From Flavobacteriales bacterium (GTDB lineage Bacteria > Bacteroidota > Bacteroidia > NS11-12g > UBA9320), in NCBI GenBank assembly GCA_020635435.1, contig JACJZU010000001.1, forward strand, positions 248,001-312,000: a stretch of DNA of 64,000 nucleotides. The letters run 5' to 3'. The stretch's first letter is position 1; every line of letters begins with the position of its first letter. Shown one piece after another: positions 8,353 through 16,175 of the stretch. The notes beneath the pieces are model-generated. The model made no database searches. It was not told the DNA's origin and worked only from the letters and a program-made list of their open reading frames with translations. A program made the position numbers and the translations under genes.

Positions 8353-11300
8353 AGTTTCAAACAATTGTTTATACTACCTAAACGATCTATTTCTAGCTTC
8401 CAACAACTCTCTTTAATCTGTATGTTCTCGTAAATGGTATTCTGACTTTTGTTGTTTGATCCAACCTCATTCCTAACTATTGAAGACGCATAGTAACTGG
8501 GAACACATTCCAGTTTACCTTGTGTTGTGCTAACCATCTTGTAAATCCTTTGAATTTGACTGAAAGTAAGACTCTTCATATTCACTAATTCAGGCTTTTC
8601 TAGCTCACTAGGGAGAGGTACAAAAACTAAGTCATTTGGAGAAAGGGCAAACAACAACTTACCCTTTTCAAGATTTTCAGGAATTGCAGTACGCTGTGAT
8701 CTTGGCTTAATTGATATTTCCTTCTGGTGTCGGATAACTTCATGTAGCCCAACAGTATCAAACTCTCTCTTGTGTTTAGCTTCATTCCAATAGACACCAA
8801 AAAATAGATTAGTACCAGATTCAGCTTCTCCGTACTTCACCCTTGTATTATACCTGCCACCTATTGGAAATTTCAGGGATGAAGCTTCTGAAATGGGCAA
8901 TTTAAATACCGGAATTTTTCTATTTGAATTGAATGCCTCAATCCCTTCTGCGCTGAAAGCTACATCTATATCATCGCCCGATAATTTTAAATGTTGAAGA
9001 AGATCTGCTCTTAAACATAAATCAGACACTTTATTAATGAACTTAATAGCATCCTCTGCAGTTTTAATACCTCCTAGGCCCCTGTTTGCTAACCTTTCGA
9101 CCGGCTGTCGTTTTCTATACCTAACTTCCGGAATTAGAAATACTGCGGATAAAATTGGTAGTCCGTTACTATCCACTATTGGGTTGTTTTTCAAATAGGC
9201 CTGAGTAGCACCTATACTTTCGCCATTTTGCAGGAATGCATCTTCTACTTTCACTCTCAAGTCCCCATCTTGAATTTTTTCGCGTTTCCCAACATTCTTG
9301 GATATTTCAAGTACCTGAAACGGATAAGTTTTTTGTCCATATGGAAGCGGGGCATGCAAGGGTTTGCGAATTGCCCAATTATTCCCTTTCGTTTGCCGGG
9401 TCAGTGTTTTACGAGGCTTTCCGTTTCTATCTAATCTCAGTTCACCCTCCTCATTTCGATAAGACATGTATCTGTTGTTGGCCTTATTGATGACTCGTAA
9501 ATTCTGCTTGAAACTCACTAGCGTTGTCAATAAGTTCACATAGGCATCCATTGAAAATCCTATCCAGGGGTGAAGGAATGACTTAGCAACTTTTCGTGTT
9601 TTCAACTCGCCGGTTAATTTATTCCTAAATTGTATTTCCTCGACAACCCGGAGCTTTGAGACTAAACTGTGGTTATGTCGGTTAGTGTTCAGCGAAGTGA
9701 TGTAGTTGACGTGATCTTTCGTCGTACACGCAATCACCAATGCATCGAGTGCGTGATGTCGGTGATCAATACGCTTTTTACTGAAACCTTTAGAATCAGG
9801 AACTTGTATCCGAAATGCGTTAATTTTATCATCCCAGTAGCCGAAGTCATTTGTACCGGTGATCTCGTTCAATCGCTTGAAACGAGGAGCTATCAGCTCA
9901 TTCCATTTGTCATTTAACCCCCAATCTTGTTTCAGTTGTGCCGTTATAGCTCCTGTGGCAGTTACAATGTGTTTTGAGGTGGCATCAGATTCTTTATCTT
10001 CCCGAACTATGTTGCTCATCAAACCTTTTATCAGTGAGCTGATGTATCGTGTGTCGTTTATTTGCCTCTCAATAAATCCTTCAGGAATATCTTCTGCCAG
10101 GAGTCGCTTAAGTTTTGCCTTGTTGTTTTTAAAATATCTAGAGCAATGATCTTTATACGCCTCCAGTTCAAGAATTCGAACGGTCTCTCCATTCCCTAAA
10201 TCTACGATGCGACCATGATTGTCGCGTATGAACTCATAGGCAAGATCGTTGTCCTTAAGCTCGTTCACTGCACTTTCACAGATGACCTTATTTCCTTGTG
10301 AATCATCAAAATATCTTGATTGAGGTATAATATGTTCAATCTGATAGGCTTCCGTAAAGAGCTTACTCAATGGAATTGTTTTACCGGTATACGGGGAGAT
10401 ATACCCTTGTTCAAGCCACAATTTGTATCTATTGATCTCAGCAGTCGTTGGAGAGGAGCTTTTCCTTATTTTTAAGATATCATCTTCGACAACATCTAAA
10501 CTGGAATAAACGCCTTCCTCATAGATCTTTAAAATTTCCTGATGGCTCGGTGAATAGGGTCTCACTTCACCAACCGTATTTTGGTCATTCATCAACTCTG
10601 CAAGCAGCAGCTTGATTCTTTCATTGGTGTTCTGATTCTCTTTTATTTGTTCTGTAAGACGTTCCCGCTCTTTGGAAGTTTTCTTAAGTTCCCTCGCAAG
10701 TTCAATGTGTATCTCGTCGAAGAAATCCACCGCACCGGCTCCGAAATTTTGCCAAATGTCTCGGACAACACGCAGGGTCTCTGTAACCACCTGTTCAACG
10801 ATAGGATTCCTCAGACTATGTTGCTTGAAATTACTGAGATATCTGTCAATATCCGATGGGGATCTCCACTTTTCTGAAGTTCCAGATTCTGAGTGCCGCC
10901 CGTACACGGCATAGCATGCTTGATAAGTATTTAAGCCCCTAAATGGGTTCTTGTTTCTGAATTCTATGAAACTTTTTAAGAATTGCTTAGGGACCGCATC
11001 ATCAACAACATTTTCATCGATTTTTTCACGATTGAAGCCAATAAATTCCAAACGCTCCATTATTGATTCAATTTGTTCCTTCGCCGAGGGAAGAATGTCA
11101 GTTTCACTCCAATAACTTCCCATTCTCATCAATGGAACGATTTTTTGGAGAGCCTTCGCCGAATAACTCCCGTAGTCGTTCTTATAAGGTGGAATATTCC
11201 TGAAGTTCTCTATAAATTCTTGCTTTCTCTGTTCACCAATCTGATCGTAGCGAAGCGCAAATTTCTCGAGGGCTTTACTAAACTCCTTTGGATCCCTTAC

Positions 11301-12983
11301 TGAATAAACAACATGCCAAAGGTGAAATTCTATCTCACTCGACAGAAATCCTCTGGCATCAAATCCTTCCATCTTGGCAAATCTTGAAATAAATTGAGAC
11401 CTTGTCTCGCCACATGGATATGCTTTGTCCTCAACATAGTTCCAGCGATAAAGTGCCCTGTCTTTCTTTGCAATGATTTTCTTTGCGACAAAATAGTCCA
11501 AAAGGGTCTTTTGTTCAATTTCCTTCTGATCTTTCAGGAAGTCATACAATTTGACCCATTCATCCTCTGAGGGAAGAAAAGTATCAGTAACATCTACTCC
11601 CTCATCCTTCAATTTAATTTTGAGGTTTTTCAAGAATTGCCACAGCCTGAATTCCTGGAAGAGTGGATGGGACCGAGGAATTCCCTTTTTGAATTCTGTT
11701 TTTTCAATACCATCCTTGTCCCTATACTTCCTAAATTCGAACTGACAAGAGGAAATTGTTGACTTTTTGCTTTTCAGAGGCCGTTGAAAGAAGATGATGT
11801 CGTCAATTATCAAATAAATAATATCCTTGTCCTTAATGTTTCCCCGGTGTGCCTCATTTCTGGGATATAATTCCTGAACGCATTGTTCATACAGCTCTCG
11901 GTCGGTTAATTCCGCGTGATAGGCAGATTGAACCTTCAGTATTACGCGAAGCTCTTCCTTGTAATATTTCCGCTCTATGGTCTTGATCAGCTTCCCTCTA
12001 ATTTTTGTGCGAGGATCTTTGAGCAAATTGTGATATATGAAATCGGCAACGCCAACGGTATTATGTGTATCGTTAAATTGCTGCAATGCATTTTCGGTTT
12101 TTGACTTTATCAATTTCCAATCATTGTCCCCTGGTGACCGAAAACTTCGCACAATTTCCCCTTCCTTGTTGATTTTATAAGTGCCATCCTTCTCTAGGGT
12201 TGTTGTTACCACGAATTCCTTTGTTAAACCGATCCAAGCTTCCAATGACTCTCTGCTTTTTCTCCTGTATACCCAACCATTCTCAAGAATAACATTGTAC
12301 CAGGAATCGGATCCTTTTGAGTTTTCATCCCGTTTTACATCTACAACCTGCAGTGCATGATATTCCTCGATTTTATTATCCTTCGGTTCATCATCTTCAC
12401 CCCTCAGTTGATAGTAACCACGCTTCTGATTGAAATTGAGGATGATCCAAGCCAGCTCTTCCTTAGTAATAGCCTGTGTTAGTGCTTTCTTTCTCAAATA
12501 ATAAAGTGTCCAGTCAAAAGGTATCCTTCCCGAATGACCATTGGATTCAAAATCCCGCACCATTTCCTTGAATGATGACATGAAGATGAATTCATCCTTC
12601 TCGCTTCTCTTTTTCGGACGCGACTTAGGGATATAATTCAACTTGGTTTCAACGCCTTCCTTGAACTGGCCCGGTTTATTCTCAAAGTCTAAACTGTCAG
12701 CATAATGAGTTGGTAAAAAATTCATGATGTTCAAGACCCGATGTAACCTTTCCCTTCGGGTATGATCCCGTTGATAAAGTCTACGCACACTTCTGAATGC
12801 CGTTCTTTCACGGGTTTGTGAATTCGAAACTCCTTTCCCGAAATCGTCAAGATCATTCTGTGCCATCGGTATAATTCTTACGCCGAGCCCGTCAATTTTT
12901 CCGCTCTTCTTTTCGAAGTCATGCTCTACCAGAGCCCAACCAATACTATTGGTCCCCAAATCCAATCCCAAAACTTTTTTCAT
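8349..12983 (-). CDS. cas9: Type II-C Cas9 endonuclease
   Basis: A 1,544-aa RNA-guided DNA nuclease. Catalytic residues all appear intact: RuvC-I Asp8 in GLDLGTNSIGWAL, the Arg-rich bridge helix about 56-82 (RERTAFRSVRRLYQRDHTRR), RuvC-II Glu761 in IHIELARELK, HNH His884 and Asn907 in QIEHIIPQSRYFDD...ESAVNELK, and RuvC-III His1077/Asp1080 in DHRHHALDALVIA. It is much longer than the ~1,000-1,100 aa of many II-C enzymes but similar to other Bacteroidota Cas9 proteins of about 1,400-1,550 aa; the extra length lies in the REC lobe and the C-terminal PAM-interacting part. It is the first gene of cas9-cas1-cas2. The coding stretch looks more AT-rich than the flanking genes, which suggests acquisition by transfer. 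Confidence 0.98.
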   Translation of the reverse strand: MKKVLGLDLGTNSIGWALVEHDFEKKSGKIDGLGVRIIPMAQNDLDDFGKGVSNSQTRERTAFRSVRRLYQRDHTRRERLHRVLNIMNFLPTHYADSLDFENKPGQFKEGVETKLNYIPKSRPKKRSEKDEFIFMSSFKEMVRDFESNGHSGRIPFDWTLYYLRKKALTQAITKEELAWIILNFNQKRGYYQLRGEDDEPKDNKIEEYHALQVVDVKRDENSKGSDSWYNVILENGWVYRRKSRESLEAWIGLTKEFVVTTTLEKDGTYKINKEGEIVRSFRSPGDNDWKLIKSKTENALQQFNDTHNTVGVADFIYHNLLKDPRTKIRGKLIKTIERKYYKEELRVILKVQSAYHAELTDRELYEQCVQELYPRNEAHRGNIKDKDIIYLIIDDIIFFQRPLKSKKSTISSCQFEFRKYRDKDGIEKTEFKKGIPRSHPLFQEFRLWQFLKNLKIKLKDEGVDVTDTFLPSEDEWVKLYDFLKDQKEIEQKTLLDYFVAKKIIAKKDRALYRWNYVEDKAYPCGETRSQFISRFAKMEGFDARGFLSSEIEFHLWHVVYSVRDPKEFSKALEKFALRYDQIGEQRKQEFIENFRNIPPYKNDYGSYSAKALQKIVPLMRMGSYWSETDILPSAKEQIESIMERLEFIGFNREKIDENVVDDAVPKQFLKSFIEFRNKNPFRGLNTYQACYAVYGRHSESGTSEKWRSPSDIDRYLSNFKQHSLRNPIVEQVVTETLRVVRDIWQNFGAGAVDFFDEIHIELARELKKTSKERERLTEQIKENQNTNERIKLLLAELMNDQNTVGEVRPYSPSHQEILKIYEEGVYSSLDVVEDDILKIRKSSSPTTAEINRYKLWLEQGYISPYTGKTIPLSKLFTEAYQIEHIIPQSRYFDDSQGNKVICESAVNELKDNDLAYEFIRDNHGRIVDLGNGETVRILELEAYKDHCSRYFKNNKAKLKRLLAEDIPEGFIERQINDTRYISSLIKGLMSNIVREDKESDATSKHIVTATGAITAQLKQDWGLNDKWNELIAPRFKRLNEITGTNDFGYWDDKINAFRIQVPDSKGFSKKRIDHRHHALDALVIACTTKDHVNYITSLNTNRHNHSLVSKLRVVEEIQFRNKLTGELKTRKVAKSFLHPWIGFSMDAYVNLLTTLVSFKQNLRVINKANNRYMSYRNEEGELRLDRNGKPRKTLTRQTKGNNWAIRKPLHAPLPYGQKTYPFQVLEISKNVGKREKIQDGDLRVKVEDAFLQNGESIGATQAYLKNNPIVDSNGLPILSAVFLIPEVRYRKRQPVERLANRGLGGIKTAEDAIKFINKVSDLCLRADLLQHLKLSGDDIDVAFSAEGIEAFNSNRKIPVFKLPISEASSLKFPIGGRYNTRVKYGEAESGTNLFFGVYWNEAKHKREFDTVGLHEVIRHQKEISIKPRSQRTAIPENLEKGKLLFALSPNDLVFVPLPSELEKPELVNMKSLTFSQIQRIYKMVSTTQGKLECVPSYYASSIVRNEVGSNNKSQNTIYENIQIKESCWKLEIDRLGSINNCLKL

Positions 12984-13000
12984 ATTTAAAATTTCTTAAT

Positions 13001-13008
13001 TACATTCG
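13001..13008 (+). promoter_or_regulatory. Candidate tracrRNA -7 promoter element
   Basis: TACATTCG is a near match to TAnnTTTG and lies about 5 bases before the start of the anti-repeat at 13013. This is the right distance for transcription to begin at the tracrRNA 5' end. It sits only 18 bases upstream of the cas9 start codon on the other strand. Confidence 0.5.
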
Positions 13009-13011
13009 CCT

Positions 13012-13086
13012 CTGAAAGCAAATCACAATAAGGATTATTCCGTTGTGAAAACATTCGAGGCGGCCCTAACGGGTCGCTTCTGTTTT
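13012..13086 (+). ncRNA. tracrRNA
   Basis: TGAAAGCAAATCACAA (13013-13028) is the perfect complement of repeat bases 2-17, with a further U-G wobble to repeat base 1. The anti-repeat is followed by a short hairpin GGATTATTCC and the AU-rich linker GTTGTGAAAACATT, then a GC-rich hairpin and T-run. Length (about 75 nt) and layout match type II-C tracrRNAs of Bacteroidota. It is divergent from cas9 and lies about 6 kb from the array, at the opposite end of the locus. It should pair with each crRNA repeat, recruit RNase III and load Cas9. Confidence 0.93.
13060..13086 (+). terminator. tracrRNA terminator hairpin
   Basis: GCGGCCC (13060-13066), loop TAAC, GGGTCGC (13071-13077) forms a 7-bp stem with one G-U pair, followed by TTCTGTTTT. 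It is both the 3' stem of the tracrRNA and its intrinsic terminator. Confidence 0.85.
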
Positions 13087-13744
13087 AGTCCAACCAACCT
13101 TTCACGTTCAAAGGCATTACCGTCTGTTCATTTCTTCTGTAGTCCGGAGTTTGCTGCCCACAATACGAGCCTAAACTGCCAAAAGATTTTCAATTTAACT
13201 CCTAAATGAATACGAAAAAGTGAATTGACCCTATTTGTCATAATTTTTCAAAAACTCAACCTAAAAATTTCGACAAAGGGCGAACAAAAACTAGAAATTT
13301 TATTGTGTAAACTTTAATGCAAAGCAATAAACTCCATAAAAGAAACTAATAGACGGCGCGAACCATTAACTCAGGAACCCCATTCCCAGATAGAGAAGAG
13401 AAAACTTAAAACGTATTTTCTCGCCGGGCCGATCACCTGACTCCGTGATGTTTCCCAAATTGTTCCTCAACCTGGGCAAAGTCGCGCATTCATGGATCGT
13501 CTCTCTTTTACGACCCTTGATCGTTATACAAGCCAAAGTAATCTTCTAACTTGTGTTTATTAGAGCAAATTCATTATCGGTAATTTCCTATGCACCACGA
13601 ACATTCGTGAAAGTCAAAACCTGATCCACCCCGATCAAGGTAATCCCGCCAATCCCAAAATCAAGGACCAAACAGTTGAACTCGCCCGATCCCCCTCCCA
13701 TCCTGCCGCCTACTTCCCCAACCCAAACGACCCCCGATCATCCA
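13087..13744. other. Gene-free region right of CRISPR locus
   Basis: About 660 bases with no supported open frame on either strand. The left half is AT-rich; the right half (from about 13620) is C-rich and holds one copy of a ~40-nt imperfect repeat (13633-13673). No transposase, integrase, tRNA or attachment-like duplication was recognised, so nothing here explains how the CRISPR locus arrived. Confidence 0.5.
13633..13673. repeat. Imperfect ~40-nt repeat, copy 1 of 3
   Basis: The core reads AAGGTAATCC, CGCCAATCCC, AAAATCAAGGACC. It matches copies at 14201-14240 and 14303-14339 at most positions and in the same orientation. It lies just downstream of the GxxExxY gene. Confidence 0.6.
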
Positions 13745-14155
13745 TCACGACACCCCGATCTTCTTCAGATTGTTGTTATGCACCCTTTTAAACTGTAAAG
13801 ATCTTGCACCAAAGTTTATGAGCAATCCAATGTCAAGATCGTATGCCTCTACATAGTTCATAGCCTGAGCAAGATGTGCATCCTCCAGTTTGATAACAGC
13901 CTTGATCTCAACCATGATCTTATCTTCTACAAAAAAGTCCACTCTGCGTTTACCGACATAATACCCTTTGTATTGCAGGGGCATTTCGTGTTCTCTGCTG
14001 TAGGCTAAACCTTGCATCGACAACTCAATGGCCAATGCCCTCTGATAAACCACTTCCTGAAATCCGTTGCCAAAATACTTGTGCACCTCCATCGCAGCGC
14101 CAATGATCTTATGTGTCAGTTCCCGGTGTTCCATGGTATCTTGAACATGATTCAC
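13745..14155 (-). CDS. GxxExxY family protein
   Basis: A 136-aa protein of the GxxExxY family (PD-(D/E)XK nuclease-like fold). The name motif is visible as GNGFQEVVYQRAL (Gly, Glu and Tyr spaced as in the family). Later blocks are REHEMPLQYKGYYVGKRRVDF and a nuclease-like VEIKAV (Glu-x-Lys). C-terminal YDLDIGLLINFGARSLQFKR is also typical. Function is not established; family members occur as scattered, multi-copy genes in Bacteroidota and spirochaetes. It is flanked by three copies of an imperfect repeat, which suggests it travels or is maintained with them. It is not in an operon with cas9, whose start lies about 760 bases away. Confidence 0.88.
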   Translation of the reverse strand: MNHVQDTMEHRELTHKIIGAAMEVHKYFGNGFQEVVYQRALAIELSMQGLAYSREHEMPLQYKGYYVGKRRVDFFVEDKIMVEIKAVIKLEDAHLAQAMNYVEAYDLDIGLLINFGARSLQFKRVHNNNLKKIGVS

Positions 14156-14200
14156 AGAATGAACTCAATTGTTCGAAGTGAATTTACCATCTCCAATGAA

Positions 14201-14240
14201 ATCATGGCAATCCACCAATCCAAAAAATCAAGGTCCGGAC
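14201..14240. repeat. Imperfect ~40-nt repeat, copy 2 of 3
   Basis: The core reads ATCATGGCAATCC, ACCAATCC, AAAAAATCAAGGTCCGGAC. It lies about 45 bases upstream of the GxxExxY start codon and so would be in its 5' leader if transcription starts farther out. Confidence 0.6.
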
Positions 14241-14302
14241 ACTTTAACTCTCCCAACGTCACCTATTCTCCTTTCCCCGATTCCTATCACCAGCCAACAT
14301 CA

Positions 14303-14339
14303 ATCATGGCAATCCATCAATCCCAGAAATGATCAAGGA
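14303..14339. repeat. Imperfect ~40-nt repeat, copy 3 of 3
   Basis: The core reads ATCATGGCAATCC, ATCAATCCCAG, AAATGATCAAGG. It overlaps the last codons of the sterol-desaturase-family gene by a few bases and is 102 bases from copy 2. Confidence 0.6.
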
Positions 14340-15544
14340 GAAGTCAACCGCCTCCTCCGCACCTTCCGCTTCGATTCATGATCAACGATCAACAACAACG
14401 AGAACAACAGGAAAAAGAAGACATACATCACCAACGTATTCGAATACACCATCCATGAAAACAGGATCAGCAAGGCTTCGCCAAACAACCACATGAATTC
14501 CTTCTCCATAAAGCGTTCGTACATGTACCCGTTCAATACCATAGCGGCCTTGGCCATTTGCGCCACCACAATGCCCGAGCAGATCATGAATTCCCAAAAT
14601 GCAAACCGATCCTTGTAAACCAGAAGCAAAAGCACGCCGATGACTGAAAATGTCATTTGCCAGATGTTGTAGAATTTAAGGAATGGTGAACCCGTCGCCC
14701 CTCTTAAGCGGGAATGTCCGTTGACGATCTGTATCGGCTGCCATTCCGGAGGCATGATGAACACTTTGAGCTTATTCTTCCAACCCGATATGCCCGCACA
14801 CATCCGGAACAGGTATTCGTAATAATGGAAAACGGCCGTTATGGGATCCCGATCGGAGTAATTCCCTTTTATACCGTATTCCACCCGTTCCGTTTCCTCC
14901 TGATAGGTGCCGAACATGCGATCCCAGATGGAAAAAGTAGAGCCGTAATTCTTGTCGATGTATATGTCGTTGCGGCCATGATGCACGCGATGAAGCGAAG
15001 GTGTAATGAGGATCTTTTCGACATAGCGCAGTTTAGGTACATATTCGTTATGCATCAGAAAGTCGTAGATGCCCGATACCTTGAGAATTACGATCAACAT
15101 TAAAGGCGAAAACCCGAAAACTGGCAAAACGGACCAGAAGAGGATTCGATTGAATCCCTGAAAGAACGAGGTGCGGAAACCATTCGAAAAATTGAATCGT
15201 TCCGAGGAATGATGGGTCACATGCCCGGCCCACAAAATATTGACCCGGTGTGCGATCCGATGATACCAATAGGATATGAGATCAACCGCCACATAGGCCA
15301 GCACCCATACATACCACTGATCCCCGAATTCCAGCATCCGGTAATGCGTGTAGACATGATCGAGGATAACGTACAACAGGCCGAGATAGGCCAGGGCAGC
15401 GATCTGGTCCATGGCCCCAATGGCCAGATTCAGCATCAGGTTTCCGGAGGAATACCGATCGTCTCCCCTTTTTGCGCTCACATACCACTCAATGCCCACC
15501 CCGATGAGCAGCAGAGGGATCAATACTGTAAAGGCATTCCACAT
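14333..15544 (-). CDS. Sterol desaturase / fatty acid hydroxylase family protein
   Basis: A 403-aa integral membrane protein. It carries the eight-plus-histidine di-iron motif of the family: HRIAH, HVTHHSSE and HRVHHG. Hydrophobic helices flank these clusters, and a C-terminal block of further membrane segments (residues about 280-390) extends past the usual ~250-300 aa catalytic core. Members hydroxylate or desaturate sterols, fatty acids, carotenoids or ether lipids; the extended form resembles alkylglycerol-monooxygenase-like proteins, but the substrate cannot be told. It stands alone, followed on the same strand by the GxxExxY gene after a 177-base repeat-containing gap. Confidence 0.88.
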   Translation of the reverse strand: MWNAFTVLIPLLLIGVGIEWYVSAKRGDDRYSSGNLMLNLAIGAMDQIAALAYLGLLYVILDHVYTHYRMLEFGDQWYVWVLAYVAVDLISYWYHRIAHRVNILWAGHVTHHSSERFNFSNGFRTSFFQGFNRILFWSVLPVFGFSPLMLIVILKVSGIYDFLMHNEYVPKLRYVEKILITPSLHRVHHGRNDIYIDKNYGSTFSIWDRMFGTYQEETERVEYGIKGNYSDRDPITAVFHYYEYLFRMCAGISGWKNKLKVFIMPPEWQPIQIVNGHSRLRGATGSPFLKFYNIWQMTFSVIGVLLLLVYKDRFAFWEFMICSGIVVAQMAKAAMVLNGYMYERFMEKEFMWLFGEALLILFSWMVYSNTLVMYVFFFLLFSLLLIVDHESKRKVRRRRLTSP

Positions 15545-15702
15545 AAGCTCAACCTTTTCATTTGATAGTCGTTCAGATCAATGGAGATGATGGATCGGAA
15601 AGCACATATTCCCTTTAGTTCCCGACCTGTGGACACTCCAGTTTGTTGACCCCTGCAACCGCTTTCCGGCTGACCACGCTTCTCTGCGCATTGCGTCCCG
15701 AT

Positions 15703-16122
15703 TTATTTGAAGATGTACACCGCCAGCGCAACGATGAGTAAGGCTATGGGCATAGTGAATTTCCCCACGCGTTGGATGCGGTAAGCCTGACTTACATCGC
15801 CTTTGGCAAATTTCTTCCCGGCCGAACTCGTGATACCGATCAAGGCGCTGAGAAGCAGGAAAAGCAGCATCTTGGCCATGAAGAAATAATTCGTGCTGAG
15901 CAGATCCCAACGGCCGGCCAATAGACCCAATCCGGAAAGCAACAACAAAGCCAGACCAATATGCCCCATCCGGCTGAGGGACATGATCTGTTTCATGAAC
16001 TTCAGGCGATCGTCGGGCTCAAGTTTGGAGGCGGCCATGCCCAGGAACATGAAAGCAAAACTGGTTCCGAGCCCCATGGCCAAACCGATGAAATGCAGAA
16101 ACAACGAGATCTCCTTCAACAT
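15703..16122 (-). CDS. Small four-helix membrane protein
   Basis: A 139-aa protein with four predicted membrane helices (about residues 5-30, 53-70, 78-100 and 120-138) and short polar loops. It resembles CopD/DUF2269-like small membrane proteins, but no catalytic or metal motif is evident, so I assign no function. It lies 53 bases upstream-side of the M1 peptidase gene on the same strand (read after it), and an internal shadow frame at 15578-15910 is ignored. Confidence 0.7.
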   Translation of the reverse strand: MLKEISLFLHFIGLAMGLGTSFAFMFLGMAASKLEPDDRLKFMKQIMSLSRMGHIGLALLLLSGLGLLAGRWDLLSTNYFFMAKMLLFLLLSALIGITSSAGKKFAKGDVSQAYRIQRVGKFTMPIALLIVALAVYIFK

Positions 16123-16175
16123 AGATGCAAGCTCAATTGGTGCTCACTAAATTAAATTTTTTTTCGATCATCCCC

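Noticed and set aside
13087..13744. Attachment site or integrase scar beside the CRISPR locus
   Set aside because: No tRNA end, integrase fragment or matching direct repeat with the left flank was found.
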